DNA of 64,000 bases from Macrotis lagotis (GCF_037893015.1 NC_133662.1:273127444-273191443), one strand, 5' to 3'. Numbered from the stretch's first letter, positions 47,432-58,947 are shown. The notes: generated by a model not told the origin, from the sequence alone. Program-made: numbers and translations.

Positions 47432-48105
47432 CCAACTCTTGCGCACCCAGCTCAGGACACCCCCCTACTCTCCTGCACAGGGTCCCCAAGACTCTTTCTC
47501 AAGTCTCTTCTCACCTGCCCTGATGCACCACACCCTGGAATCCCTCCCCCAAACCCACAGGGACTGGAACCTGCCCTCGGGCATAGCTGGTTGTCTTCCC
47601 TCATTAGCCAGAGACCCCCCAGGCAGTGACCCCTGAGGGAGCTTCCTCCTGCCAATGCAGGCCACCTTTATAAGGACCTAAAGTGAGTCAAACTGAGGAA
47701 AAAACTAATAACAAAAGACAATCCCTGCCCTCCAGGAGCATATACTCCACTGGGATGAGACAATTGAGTCAGATTTGGGGGGCAAATTGCAGGGGTGCTT
47801 TTTGTTGTAGCATCTTGTCTTGTGGAGGTGAACGCCATCAGGACAGCAGAGCAAACGTGGGTGACCAGAGAGTCTGGTCTCTGCTCCCAACAAAGAAAGA
47901 TTTTGGGAGGAAGAAAACCTTCAGCACCCTTTAGTTAAAGCACTTCAGGGTGCCCATGGGTCTATCCTGACCCTCTTGGACCATGACATCTTTGAGAAAA
48001 AATGTGGGAAGCTCCTTCCTTCTCTGTGCCTCAGGCCACCCCCTGGACCACCAGGCTTCAGAAAAGAGAGGGACCAAGTGATTTTTAGACGTGTCTCCAA
48101 GGGAG
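47431..48105. other. Flank with L2-like piece
   Basis: Block shared with 14.45-15.15 and 57.4-58.1 kb, including 'cctgccctccaggagcata' (L2-like). No gene. Confidence 0.5.
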
Positions 48106-48493
48106 TTTATTACATGTTGTCTTTTGGGACATCACTGGCATGTGTGAAGCTGGCGTGGCACCCAAAGTGTGGAGGGGCACTGAAGAAAGCCAGGCCCTCA
48201 TATGTCAGGATTTCCCTGGAGGGAGGTCTGGAAGGTTCCCTAAGGGAATGGGGGCTAGTGTTCCAAAGTGGAGTCCATGGGGAATGATGAGACCCAGTTG
48301 GTTTCTGGCAATAGTGACCAGGTCTCATGGCTGATGAGGCAGATCAGAGCCATCACTGGACTACAGGCTGTGGGATGTGAGGATGGCCCTGATCAGTGGC
48401 AGTAGGCCATGGCCCTAGTGATCTGAGAAGGGGATTCTTCCATGCCCCTCTCAATTTAACTGGGGGAAGACATGCTCAGCAGCAGGATGGGGT

Positions 48494-48904
48494 TCAGGAG
48501 GATCCACAAGGCAGGGAGGTGCAGGAGACTGGCTGGCAGCAGGAGGCCTGGCAGGAGGGCACCCCACACACCACAGGTTTGCAGCACATGGGCACACACA
48601 GGACAGGTTTGCAGCAGACTGGCATACAGCAGGAAGTTTGGCAGGGGCTGGACATACAACAGGGAGATGGGCAGGGGCTGGATACACAGCAGACAGTGCT
48701 ACAAGGACCTGCCTGGCAGCATGGAGAACAGCTGCCACCCCCACAGGCTGCCTGGCAGCTGGTCACCACAGGACATACTGGGCGGCAGAGCAGGGCCACA
48801 CAGGAGGACGGGCAGCAACATGGACGAACACAGCAGATGGGCTTGCAGCAGACTGGCACCGAGCACGTTGACTGGCAGCCAGTGGAGCAGCTGGTGTGGC
48901 ACAT
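48494..48904 (-). CDS. KRTAP12: KRTAP12-like, truncated by six residues
   Basis: 136 aa, single exon. The N-terminal half (MCHTSCSTGCQSTCSVPV... to about residue 52) is almost identical to the young copies. The C-terminal half differs more: it lacks CCSGGNSCSSP, and has CMPVCCKPVLC. A TGT-to-TGA change at 48494-48496 ends the protein at CGSS, removing the usual CTPSCC. The 3' UTR is of the 15.5-kb type, so the gene looks chimeric. TATA box at 48987-48994, AATAAA at 48106-48111. It is probably still expressible. Confidence 0.88.
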   Translation of the reverse strand: MCHTSCSTGCQSTCSVPVCCKPICCVRPCCCPSSCVALLCRPVCPVVTSCQAACGGGSCSPCCQAGPCSTVCCVSSPCPSPCCMSSPCQTSCCMPVCCKPVLCVPMCCKPVVCGVPSCQASCCQPVSCTSLPCGSS

Positions 48905-48984
48905 GGTGTCTGGGATGGGTGGTTCCTTTGGGAGAGGAGGAGAGGAGGAGAGGTGGCCTTTGACAGCTCCTTTCCCCTGAGCAA

Positions 48985-48996
48985 GGCTTTTATACC
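48985..48996 (-). promoter_or_regulatory. KRTAP12 TATA box
   Basis: TATAAAAG on the minus strand (48987-48994). Confidence 0.65.
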
Positions 48997-49089
48997 CCTC
49001 TGTCCAGTGTGCATGTGTTTGTCTATCACAACAATTAGGGGATGTTTTCTTTCTTGTTGTTTCCTAATCCTCCCTCCCACAAACCACTT

Positions 49090-49799
49090 ATTCTGCTTCT
49101 CTATAGGTCCCTGTTAGTGACTCTTAGACCCTCCAAAGTTTTCCTTGAAATGTTGAGAATAATTGGGGTCTTCTGGAGGCTTGGTTAATGCTGTCTCCAC
49201 ATTTATTGCTCCTTCTTCCTTCTAAGTGAAACACAGGGTTTTAGGATGAGGCTTCAAGCAGGAAGCCCTGACCTTCCTGGTCTCATGGTGATCCTTGGTC
49301 TTTCCACAACCATGGGGACCCCAATATTTATTGAACATTCATTCCACAACAAGGAAAGAGGAGCTTGGTCTTCCAGGCTGGGGGCTTGTCCATCATTGAA
49401 GTTCCAGGGAGGGATCAGAAGTCCTAAAGAGTCAGGATTTCTAGTGCTCCCCTCTGTGGTCCTGATGCTCCAGACTAACAGAAGATGATGCTGACATCTC
49501 TGCTCCTGTTACAATGCCCCAGGCCTTCTGACCTCCTCCTCCTCCTCTGTTTCTGTACACTGAGGACTCCTTTGGAACTTGTCTGTGGGTGAGATGTCAG
49601 GAGCTCATAATCAGCCCCAGTGTGGTTGGGGACTTTATTGTCCTAGTGCTGCTGAGAGTGCGTTGGTTGGACTCTGGTTGAGTGGAGGGTCCTGGAGGCT
49701 GCTTGGATGCTGAGCCCTCAGAGCCTGTGTTCCAAGTGTGCTCCCATGTGCTATGCCTGCTCTGGTGTGAGTCAGGTCCTCCTCTGTGATCATTCTTCT
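49090..49799. repeat. KRTAP12 upstream flank and recurrent segment, copy 7 (left part)
   Basis: As at 26580. The recurrent segment is cut by L1 insertions and resumes at about 53410. Confidence 0.6.
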
Positions 49800-50046
49800 G
49801 TTGATTGTAATTTAAGTTCACTTTTTCAATTGCCTGCCATGATAGTTTTCAACTGTTGTATTCCCTTCTCTCCCTGCTTACCATGACTGCAAATAATCTG
49901 GTGCAGGCCACACATATACACTCATGTTTAATATATTTCTATATTAGTCATGTGTGAAGAATTAAAGGTGGAAAAACTATGAGAAAAATAAAAATACATA
50001 AAACATATTATAAAAAGTGGTAATAATATTTTTTAAAGAAAAATTT
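49800..50046 (-). mobile_element. Old L1 3'-UTR fragment, first piece
   Basis: Same fragment as 27263, with pieces continuing at about 51640-51715 and 53112-53410 after the younger insertions. Confidence 0.6.
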
Positions 50047-50196
50047 TATGGGGCAGCTAGGTGGCGCGGTGGATAGAGCACCAGCCCCGGAGTCAGGAGT
50101 ACCTGAGTTCAAATCTGGCCTCAGACACTTAGTAATTACCTAGCCATGTGGCCTTGGGCAAGCCACTTAACCCCATTGCCTTGCAAAAAGTAAAAA
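50047..50196 (+). mobile_element. tRNA-derived SINE
   Basis: The most complete copy: 'ggggcagctaggtggcgcgg' to 'cattgccttgcaaaaag'. It sits beside the A-rich/T-rich end of the next L1. Confidence 0.88.
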
Positions 50197-51635
50197 AAAA
50201 TATTTTATTTATTTTGTTTTACAATTTTTCCCCCCATTCTTGCTTTCCTCCCCCTACTGAAGGCATTCTGTTAGTGTTTCCATTGTTTCCATTTTATACA
50301 TTGATCTCAGTTGAATGTGATGAGAGAGAAATCATATCCATAAGGATGAAAAATAAAATATGAGATAATAAAATTACATAATAATATAACGCTTTTTTTC
50401 TAATTTGATGGTAATAGTCTTTGGTCTTTGTTTACAGTCCATAATTCTTTTTCTGGATACAGATGGCCTTCTCCATTGCAGATAGCTCAAAATTGTCCCT
50501 TTTTGTTGCACTGATGGAATGAGCAAGTCCATCAACGTTGATCATCACCCCCATGTTGCTGTTAGGGTGCACAATGTATTTTCTGGTTCTGCTTATCTCA
50601 CTCAGCATCAGTTCATGCGAATCTTCTCAGGCTTCCCTGAATTCCCATCCTTCCTGGTTTCTAATAGAATAATAGTGTTACATAACGTACATATACCACA
50701 ATTTGTTCAGCCATTCCCCAATTGCAGGACATTGACTTAATTTCCAATTCTTTGCCACCACAAACGGGGCTGCTATGAATATTTTTGTACAAGTGATGTT
50801 TTTACCCTTTTTCATCATCTCTACAGGGTACAGATCCAGTAGTGGTATTGTTGGATCAAAGGGAATGCACATTTTTGTTGCCCTTTGGGCATAATCCCAA
50901 ATTGCTCCCCAGAAAGGCTGGATGAGTTCACAGCTCCACCAACAATGTATTAGTGTCCCAGATTTCCCACATCCCTTCCAGCATTGATCATTGTCCTTTC
51001 TGGTCACATTGGCCAGTCTGAGAGGTGTGAGGCAGTATCTCAGAGATGTTTTAATTTGCATTTCTCTAATAAGTAATGATTTGGAGCAATTTTTCATATG
51101 ACTATGGATCGCTTTGATTTCCTCAGCTGTAAATTGCCTTTGCATATCCTTTGATCATTTGTCAATTGGGGAATGGCTTGTGTTTTTGAAAATTTGACTC
51201 AGTTCTCTGTATATTTTAGAAATGAGTCCTTTGTCAGAAACAGTAGTTGCAGAAATTATTTCTCAATTGACTACCTTTCTTTTGATCTTGGTTACAGTGG
51301 TTTTGTCTGTGCAAAAGCTTTTTAATTTAATGTAGTCACAATTATCTAGTTTTTGTTGAATGGAGTTCTCCATCTCTTCCTTAGTCATAAACTTCTCCCC
51401 TTCCCATAGATCTGGCAGGTAAACTTGTTCTCCTAGTTCACTTATAATATGGTTTTTTATGTATATCTCCTGTACCCATTTTCATCTGATCTTGGTACGG
51501 GGTATGAGATGTTGTTCTAATCTGTTTCTTCCATACTAACTTCCAATTTTCCCAATAGTTTTTATCAAAGAGAGAGTTTTTATCCCAATACCTGAACTCT
51601 TTGGGTTTATCAAACAGCAGTTTACTATAATCAGG
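50197..51635 (-). mobile_element. L1 3' half, antisense
   Basis: The ORF2 C-terminus is open at 50678-51145 (155 aa: EEIKAIHSHM, CWKGCGKSGTLIHCWWSCEL, IPFDPTIPLLDLYPVEMM, IFIAAPFVVAKNW). It is 5'-truncated at about 51635. A fairly young copy. Confidence 0.88.
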
Positions 51636-51715
51636 AAATAATGTTTTGGTGTACATTCAGATTCCATAATTTTTTCACTAGATATGAATGCCATTTTCCT
51701 TCACAGGTCTCTTCA

Positions 51716-53111
51716 GATCTTTAGAAAGGGAAGCAGTTCATGACTAAGGGAGAGATGGAGAACAACACTAAAAACAAACTAGATAATTTTGATTACATTA
51801 AATTAAAAAGCTTTTGCACAGACAAAACCAATGTAATCAAGATCAAAAGATATGTAGTAAACTGGGAAACAATCTTTACAACTAGTATTTTGACCAAGGA
51901 TTCATTTCTAAAATATACAGAGGACTGAGTCAAATTTTTTTAAAAAAACCAGCTGTTGCCCAATTGACAAATGGTCAAAGGATATGCACAGGCAATTTAC
52001 AGCTGAGGAAATCAAAGCGATCCATAGCCATATGAAAAATTGCTCTAATTCATTACTTATTAGAGAAATGCAAATTAAAGCATCTCCAAGGTACCACCCT
52101 CACACCTCCCACACTGGCCAATATGACCAGAAAGGAACATGATCGATGTTGGAAGGGATGTGGGAAATCTGGGGTGGAGCTGTGAACTCATCCAACCTTT
52201 CTAGAGAGCTAGTTGGAATTACACCCAAAGGGTAACAAAAACTTGCATCCCCTTTGATCCAGCAATACCACTAGTGTGTCTATACCCTGAAGAGATGATG
52301 AAAAATGGCAAAAACATCACTTTTACAAAAATATTCATAGCAACCCTGTTTGTGGTGGCAAAGAATTGGAAATTAAGTCAATGTCCTTAAAATGGGCAAT
52401 GCCTTAACAAACTGTGGTCTATGTATGTCATGGAACACTATTGTTCTATTAGAAACCAGGAGGGACGGGCAGCTAGGTGTCATAGTAGATAAAGCACGGG
52501 CCCTGGAGTCAGGAGTACCTGGGTTCAAATCTGGTCTCAGACACTTAATAATTACCTAGCTGTGTGGCCTTGGGCAAGCCACCTAACCCTGTTTGCCTTG
52601 CAAAAACCTAAAAAAACAAACAAACCAGGAGGGATGGGAATTCAGGGAAGCCCTGGAAGGATTTGCATGAACTGATGCAGAGTGAGATGAGCAGAACCAG
52701 AAAAACATTGTGTACCCTAACAGCAACATGGGGATGATGATGAACCTTGATGGACTCGCTCGTTCCATCAGTGCAACAATCAAGGACAATTTTGGGCTCT
52801 CTGCGATGGAGAATACCATCTGTATGCAGAGAAGGAACTGTGGAGTTTGAACAAAGATCAAGAACTATTTCCTTTAATTTAGAAAAAAAAACTGATATCT
52901 TACTGTCTGATCTTGCTATCTCTTATACTTTATGTTTCTTCCTTAAAGGATATGTTTTCTCTCTCATCACACTCAAAATGAATCAATGTATACCATGGAA
53001 ACAATGGAAAGACTGACAGATTGCCTTCTGGGGGGGTGGGGGAGGGAAGTGAGATTAGGAGAAAAATAGTAAAACTCGAAATAAATAAAATCTTTAAAGG
53101 GGGAAAGAAAG
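51716..53111 (+). mobile_element. L1 3' half, sense, with SINE inside
   Basis: Sense orientation ('aattgacaaatggtcaaagg' near 51961), ending 'aataaataaaatctttaaag'. The frame is broken within ORF2. Together with 50197-51635 it forms a large imperfect inverted repeat. Confidence 0.85.
52466..52615 (+). mobile_element. tRNA-derived SINE within L1
   Basis: Flanked by 'aaaccaggaggga' at about 52453 and again at about 52622. Confidence 0.88.
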
Positions 53112-53870
53112 AACAATCCTTGCCCACTAAAGCTCTGCGAGGAGCTAGGTCCATCATAAGTGATCATCATACTGTGATGCTGGCAATTCTACAGTGTTCT
53201 GGTTCTGCTCACTTCACCCAGTACCAGTCAATTCAGGGAAATCTTTCGAGCCTTTTGTGTAGTATGTGACCCATGATTTCTTGGAGAACTGTAATATTCC
53301 ATCACACTCATATTGCACAGTTATGTAAGCCATTCCCTACATGATGGATGTCTTATCATTTTCCAATTCTTTGCCCCTACAAAAAGAGACATTGTAAATA
53401 TTTTGGTTCACCGCATGGCCCTAATGCCTGGGTTCCCTGGGTCCAGACTTGGAGGAATAAAGAGACATCCCAACCAAGAGAACATTTCTGGCCATTCTCC
53501 TCATGCACTTTCCTGTGTAGTGGTGGTACTCTGAGGCTCCAGAGCAGGTGCTGGGAGAGAGTGTATTGAGCATCCTGCCCCTGAACTGGACACAGTGAGA
53601 TCAGATTTATAAAGCAGGGGAAGAGCATTGTAGCTAAGTGGGCAGGCTGATGGGCCTGCATGTGGCACAAGGTGGTTTGGAGAAAGATGGGTCAGAGCTT
53701 AGATTAGCTTGATCATGGTGATGTGTGTATGGTCATTCCATCAGTATCTCATGTGGCCTTCTGATCTTCCTAGGCTGCCTTCTCTGGTCCTTGTGCATTT
53801 CCCCATACCCTACTGTAATGGTCCCAGGATAAGGAAAGAGAGCAAGTGAGAGTCCAGGTGAGTTGATGCA
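53112..53870. repeat. Old L1 piece and recurrent segment, copy 7 (right part)
   Basis: Continues the sequence interrupted at 49.8 kb: 'ctctgcgaggagctaggtcc' matches 27627 and 35605. It ends at the KRTAP10 poly(A) region. Confidence 0.6.
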
Positions 53871-54193
53871 GTTTATTGCCAGGTGGGTTCCTGCATGGGG
53901 CTATCCCTGCATACTTTGATCCTAGAGAGAGGCTGAGATCTGGTAGAAGTGCCAGGATAGTGAAGGTTGAGCTGGGTCAATGTGGAAACAGGAACTAAGG
54001 CTGGGGTCAGTCATGGTTTGGAGGAGCTTTGTGAGAGACCCTGACCTTGGCAGTAAAGTTGGGGTGATCAATTGGAGATTGTGAAAAGACTATCTTCCAG
54101 GTTGATTTTGACCAGTTGTTCTTCCTGGTGTTTGTGGATGGACCCGGGAAGCCGATGGCAGGTTGGTAGGGTTTGAGAAGGAGTGACCTGGGG

Positions 54194-54943
54194 TCAACAA
54201 GCAGGTTTGCAGCAGACGGGCCGGCAGAGGAGGGACACACTGGAGGTGGGGCGGCAGCGGGTAGAGGCCGGACAGCAGGACGGGGCGCAGCAGCAAGAGG
54301 AGGAGGATGTGGTGGTGCAGCAAGAGGGTTTGCAGGAGAGGGGCACACAGCAGGGGGATGAACCACACAGGGGCCGGCAGAGGAGGGAGATGCAGGAGGC
54401 CGGGCGGCAGCAGCTGGAGGCCGGACAACAGGCTGTGGTCACACAGCAGCTGGGCTTGCAGCACACGGGCAGGGCCAGGCAGCAGCTGGGCTGGCAGCAG
54501 AGTGGGGCACAGCAGCAGGACTGCACCACACAGGGAGAGGCAGCACAGCTGGGGGCTTGGCAGCAGGACTGCTGGCAGCAGGGAGACCCACAGCCAGAGG
54601 ACTGGCAGCAAGACTGCTGGCAGCAGGCTGGTGAACAGGAGGAGGTGCAGGTGGCCTGGCAGGGGTTGGATCCACAGGTTGACTGGCAGGAGGTGGGCAG
54701 GCAGCAGACTGGGCGGCACATGAGGGTCAGGCAGGATGCTGGCAGGCAGCAGGGGGTTGGGCAGCAGGAGGGCCCACAGCAGCCGGGTTCACAGCAGCTC
54801 TCTGGGCAGTCATCTTGCTGCCAGGATGAGCCTGTGCAGGAACTGGGCAAGCAGACATTGCCACCACAGCTCATGTCACTGGAGCAGACCGAGGTGGCTG
54901 AGGCTGTGGGCACGCAGGGCCTGGAAAAGCAGGTGTGTGCCAT
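54194..54943 (-). CDS. KRTAP10: KRTAP10-like keratin-associated protein, short tail
   Basis: 249 aa, single exon. [21 protein letters not shown], the signature [16 protein letters not shown] (Gln for the usual Leu), [29 protein letters not shown], arrays, [19 protein letters not shown], then stop. A deletion at about 54198 removes the codons for the [11 protein letters not shown] tail and reuses the TGA. The protein therefore ends at KPAC, much as human KRTAP10 proteins end at RPAC. A (GT)n(GA)n run of about 80 bp lies 12 bp upstream of the ATG. TATA box at 55075-55082, AATAAA at 53872-53877. Probably functional. Confidence 0.92.
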   Translation of the reverse strand: MAHTCFSRPCVPTASATSVCSSDMSCGGNVCLPSSCTGSSWQQDDCPESCCEPGCCGPSCCPTPCCLPASCLTLMCRPVCCLPTSCQSTCGSNPCQATCTSSCSPACCQQSCCQSSGCGSPCCQQSCCQAPSCAASPCVVQSCCCAPLCCQPSCCLALPVCCKPSCCVTTACCPASSCCRPASCISLLCRPLCGSSPCCVPLSCKPSCCTTTSSSSCCCAPSCCPASTRCRPTSSVSLLCRPVCCKPAC

Positions 54944-54954
54944 GGTGGGAGCAG

Positions 54955-54955
<1 letters not shown>

Positions 54956-55037
<82 letters not shown>
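54956..55037. repeat. Compound (GT)n(GA)n microsatellite in a 5' UTR
   Basis: Pure GT run followed by pure GA run between the ATG and the TATA box of the 54.2-kb gene. It lengthens the leader to about 131 bp from the TATA box. Confidence 0.95.
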
Positions 55038-55042
<5 letters not shown>

Positions 55043-55072
55043 ACTGGGGTGAAGGTGGCACAGCCTGGCAGG

Positions 55073-55084
55073 CTCTTATATCCT
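55073..55084 (-). promoter_or_regulatory. KRTAP10 TATA box
   Basis: GATATAAG at 55075-55082. The upstream TTTAT motif of the sister genes is altered here (plus strand 'cccattagtatcc' near 55203). Confidence 0.6.
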
Positions 55085-55099
55085 TCTGGTAGGAGAATG

Positions 55100-55863
55100 T
55101 GCCAAGGGGAGCCTGAGCCTCCTTCCTTGTTGTTGTCCTGGGCTGCTTCCCTCAGAGCCTTTCATTAGGTCAGGGTGCTACTGTCCACGAGATGGCCAGA
55201 GGCCCATTAGTATCCTCAATTCAGTTTCTATTTCCACTCTTTAATAAACATCCATGAGTCCCCTGCTCCTGGTCAGATACTAAGACCTGAATTTCCAGTG
55301 AGTGAGGGGCAAACTGATGGGCTGAGAGTCAGCTGAGCAGAGACAAGAATCTGCAGGGTGATTCAGAGGAGAACACTGACAAGTGGGGTCAGGGAGGCTT
55401 CTTGTTCAAAGTTTAAACTGGAGATCCTGGGACTAAGAGGAGGATGAGGGAGGGGCCTTCAGAGCCTTCCCACTCGCTGGGGCATCAGGGTTCATCATGT
55501 TGGGAGGCCAGGAGGCTGGTCTGGCCAGAGATGTCCGTGACACCAAGCAGCATTGTCCTGGAGGTCTGGAGAGTATGGGGAGAGAGTGGGCAAGGCTGGC
55601 ATCAGTCAACAGCAAAGTAGTTTGTGTTCTGTTTGGCAGTAGGTACTTCGCTCAAAAAGTGATGTGATCAGACTGGAGATTTTGGATCGCCCTTGTGGCT
55701 CTTCCACAAAGGAGAAGTCAAAAAGTGATCCCCTACAGTGCCGTGGGTGACTGGCCCAGATTAAAATGTACATGGGGAACCAATAAAGAAATACGAATAC
55801 AGCAAAATAGTTGTAAATGTCCCATTTTAACCCTTGTTGATAGTCGACCAACTGGGATGCTTT

Positions 55864-55905
<42 letters not shown>

Positions 55906-55938
55906 TGGCCTCCATTTTTTGAGTTAGAAATTCTCGTT
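55100..55938. other. KRTAP10 upstream flank
   Basis: The usual unit flank, with a (TA)n run at about 55869-55903. No gene. Confidence 0.55.
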
Positions 55939-56570
55939 CTAATTATGAAAAAGGGGAAAAATATCACTTGGACAAAAATATTCATAGCAGCCCTGTTTGT
56001 GGTGGCAAAGAATGGGAGATTGAGTGAATGTCCTTCAATTGGGGAATGGCTAAACAAACTGTGGTCTATGTATGTGATGAAACACTATTGTTCTATTAGA
56101 AACCAGGAGGGATGGGAATTCAGGGAAGCCTGGAGGGATTTGCATGAACTGCTGCTGAGTGAGATGAGCAGAACCAGGAAAACCATTGTACATCCTAACA
56201 GCAACATGGGGGTGATGATCAAGCTTGATGGACTCGCTCATTCCATTGGTGCAACAACCAGAGACAGCTTGGGGCTGTCTGCAATGGAGAATACCATCTG
56301 CATCCAGAGAAAGAACTGGGGAGTTTGAACAAAGACCAAGGACTATTACCTTTAATTTTTTAAAAAAATAGCATTATCTCATTATGTAATTTTGCTATCT
56401 CTTATACTTTGAAGGATCTGATTTCTCTCTCATCACATTCAACTGAGATCAATGTCCACCATGGAAACAATGTAAAAACAAATAGACTGCCTGGCGGTGG
56501 GGGAGCAAGATTAGGGGAAAAATTGTAAAACTCAAAATAAAGAAAATCTTTCTTAATTTAAAAAAGAAAT
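55939..56570 (+). mobile_element. L1 3' end, sense
   Basis: Short 5'-truncated L1. The ORF2 end is open at 55945-56328 (KKGKNITWTKIFIAALFVVAKN), followed by a 3' UTR ending 'aaaatctttcttaatt'. It splits the flank 'gttagaaattc...'/'gaaatccctgctct'. Confidence 0.88.
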
Positions 56571-56689
56571 CCCTGCTCTATTGGAAGAATTTGAAAGAAG
56601 ACTGGAGACCTAGAGGGGCCACTTCACTGTTCTGGATGTTTTTGATGTAGCTGCTAGGTGGGTTCCTGGGAATATGCATATAGAGAAGG

Positions 56690-56783
56690 AAATGGGAGGG
56701 AGGGTGGAGGGAGAGAGACAAAGAGAGAGAGACAGACACAGAGAGAGAGAGAAGGGGGGGAAGGGAGAGAGACACAGAGAGAG

Positions 56784-56842
<59 letters not shown>

Positions 56843-57010
56843 AAAGGTGGGAGTGGTAGGGGAGGTACTGTGAGGCAGAGACAAAAAGAGATAAAGACAG
56901 AAAGCATTGCAGAGAGATACAAATGGGGAGAAAGAGGCTGAGAGAGATATAGAAAGACAAAGAGCCATATTGACAATGCAACAGAGGTAGAGAGATGGAG
57001 AGGGAGTGGG
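56690..57010. repeat. GA-rich tract
   Basis: Pure GA run at about 56790-56839 in an imperfect purine tract. Confidence 0.9.
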
Positions 57011-57044
57011 AGACCTAGAGAGAGACAGGAAAGATGGAGAGACA

Positions 57045-57375
57045 TATGCACGCATCCACATGGCACTCACAAACACACAGGTGCATGAATGCACGCAGAG
57101 ACAAAGATAGAAACACAATCACAGCATATTCACACAGGCACACATGTTTATGCCCCATGGGTACACACATATACAAAGACACACAGACTCCCACACACAT
57201 AACATGCACACACATCCACAGACACACATATACATCCATGCACAAAAACAGGCATATAAACCCACAAATGCCTACTCAAACATGCACTCACAGACACCGA
57301 GTCTCTCAAAGGCTGACTCACATCCACAAAAACACACAGATGTACACAAACACACAGACACACACACACAGTAAC
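57045..57375. repeat. CA-rich tract
   Basis: Degenerate CA-rich tract, the longest in the window. Its long open frames are low-complexity. Confidence 0.85.
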
Positions 57376-58080
57376 CCTAACTCCATCGCCCCCCCCCAGT
57401 CCAGGACTTCCCCCCTGTTCTCCTGCACAGGGTCCCCAGCACCAATATCTTCCTCCCAGAAACTGCATGAGGAACACCCTGGACTCTCCCCACTAAATCC
57501 ACAGGGACTGGAACCTGCCCTCGGGCATAGCTGGTTGTCTTCCCTTGTTAGCCAGAGCCACCCCCCAGGCAGTGACCCCAAGGAAGCTTCCTCCTGCCAA
57601 TCCAGGCCACATTTATGAAGGAGTTACTCTGGGCCAAGCTGGGGAAACAACTAATGACAAAAGACAGTCCCTGCCCTTCAGGAGTTTACATTCCCCCTGG
57701 GAAGAGACAACAGACTCAGGATGGGAGGGGGGTAAACTGGGGGAACCATTTGCTGTGGTGTCTTGTCCTGGTAGGAGAACCCCATCAGAGCAGCAGATGC
57801 AATTTGCAGAGCCCGGTCTCTACCCCCAAGAAAGGAAGACTTTTGGAAGAGTTTGATTTTCTGCCTCTCAGTCCTCCCCAGGGGACTCTGAAGCTGAAGA
57901 AAACCTTAATTGGCCATTAAATCCCTTTCAGTTGTCAGTGGTCTGTCCTGACCCTGTTGGACCATGACATTTTCCCAGAAAAAGTGATGGAAATTCCTTC
58001 TTTTCCCTTTGAGCCACAGGCCACCCCCTGAACCCCCAGTCTTCAAAAAAGAGATGCCGATTGTTTTCCAAGTCCATGTG
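57376..58080. other. Flank with L2-like piece
   Basis: Shared with 14.45-15.15 and 47.43-48.1 kb ('cctgcccttcaggagttta'). No gene. Confidence 0.5.
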
Positions 58081-58455
58081 TTTATTATATGTTGATTTTT
58101 GGGAGGTCACTGGGGTGGGTGAAGCTGGTGTGTCCCCAAGGCTAGGAGGGGCAATGAGGAAAGCCAGACCTTGGTGTGCCAGGATCTCCCTGGAAGGAAG
58201 TCTGGAATGTTCCTTTTGGAAATGAGGGCTGCTATTCTAGGATGGAGTCTGTGGGAAATGATGAGACCCAGGTGGTTTCTGGCAACAGTGACCTAGCCTG
58301 GGGCTCATGGCTGGTGAGTCAGAGCAGAACCATCGCTAGACTCCAAGCTGTGGGAAATGAGGAGGACCTTGCTCAGTGACAGGTGGCCCTGATCACAGTG
58401 ATCTAGAAAGTAGATTCTTCCACCGTCCTCTCAAGTGAACTGGGAGAAGACATGC

Positions 58456-58856
58456 TCAGCTGCAGGAGGGGGTACAGGAGGGGCCACAGAGCAGGGAGGT
58501 ACAGGAGACTGGCTGGCAGCAGGAAGCCTGGCAGGAGGGCACCCCACAGGCCACAGGTTTGAAGCACATGGGCACACACAGAGCAGGTTTGCAGCAGACT
58601 GGCGTGCAGCAGGCAGACTGGCAGGGGCTGGACGCACAGACAGGGCTACAGGGACCAGCCTGGCAGCAAAGGGATGGGCAGGAGCTGCTGCCACAACCAC
58701 AAGGGGAGCAACTGCCAGCTCCACAGATGGCCTGGCAGCTGGTCACCATAGGACATGCTGGGCGGCAGAGCAGGGTCACACAGGAGGCTGGATGGCAGGA
58801 AGGACAGACACTGCGCAGGTTGACTGGCAACCAGTGGAGCAGCTGGTGTGGCACAT
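58456..58856 (-). pseudogene. KRTAP12: KRTAP12-like pseudogene
   Basis: The conserved ATG (58854-58856) opens MCHTSCSTGCQSTC. A deletion then removes the SVPVCCKP...CCRP block and shifts the frame, which ends within about 30 codons. The downstream KRTAP12 body (PASCVTLLCRPACP to CTPSCS) is open only in a frame that starts at an unrelated upstream ATG (58932). The final Cys is Ser. The TATA box (58938-58945) and AATAAA (58081-58086) are kept. Most likely non-functional, though a 158-aa hybrid frame exists. Confidence 0.82.
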
Positions 58857-58935
58857 GGTGGCTGGGATAGGTGGTTTCTTTGGGAGAGGAGCAGAGAAGG
58901 AGAGGTGACCTTGGATAGCTCCTTTCCCCCAAGAA

Positions 58936-58947
58936 GGCTTTTATACC
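58936..58947 (-). promoter_or_regulatory. KRTAP12 TATA box (pseudogene)
   Basis: TATAAAAG on the minus strand (58938-58945). Confidence 0.55.

Noticed and set aside
50047-50196. tRNA gene in the SINE heads
   Set aside because: The A/B-box-like head belongs to a tRNA-derived SINE. No complete cloverleaf is present.
57034-57618. His/Thr-rich 194-aa frame and its antisense Val/Cys frames
   Set aside because: A translation of the CA-rich tract; no conservation with the matching tracts in frame.
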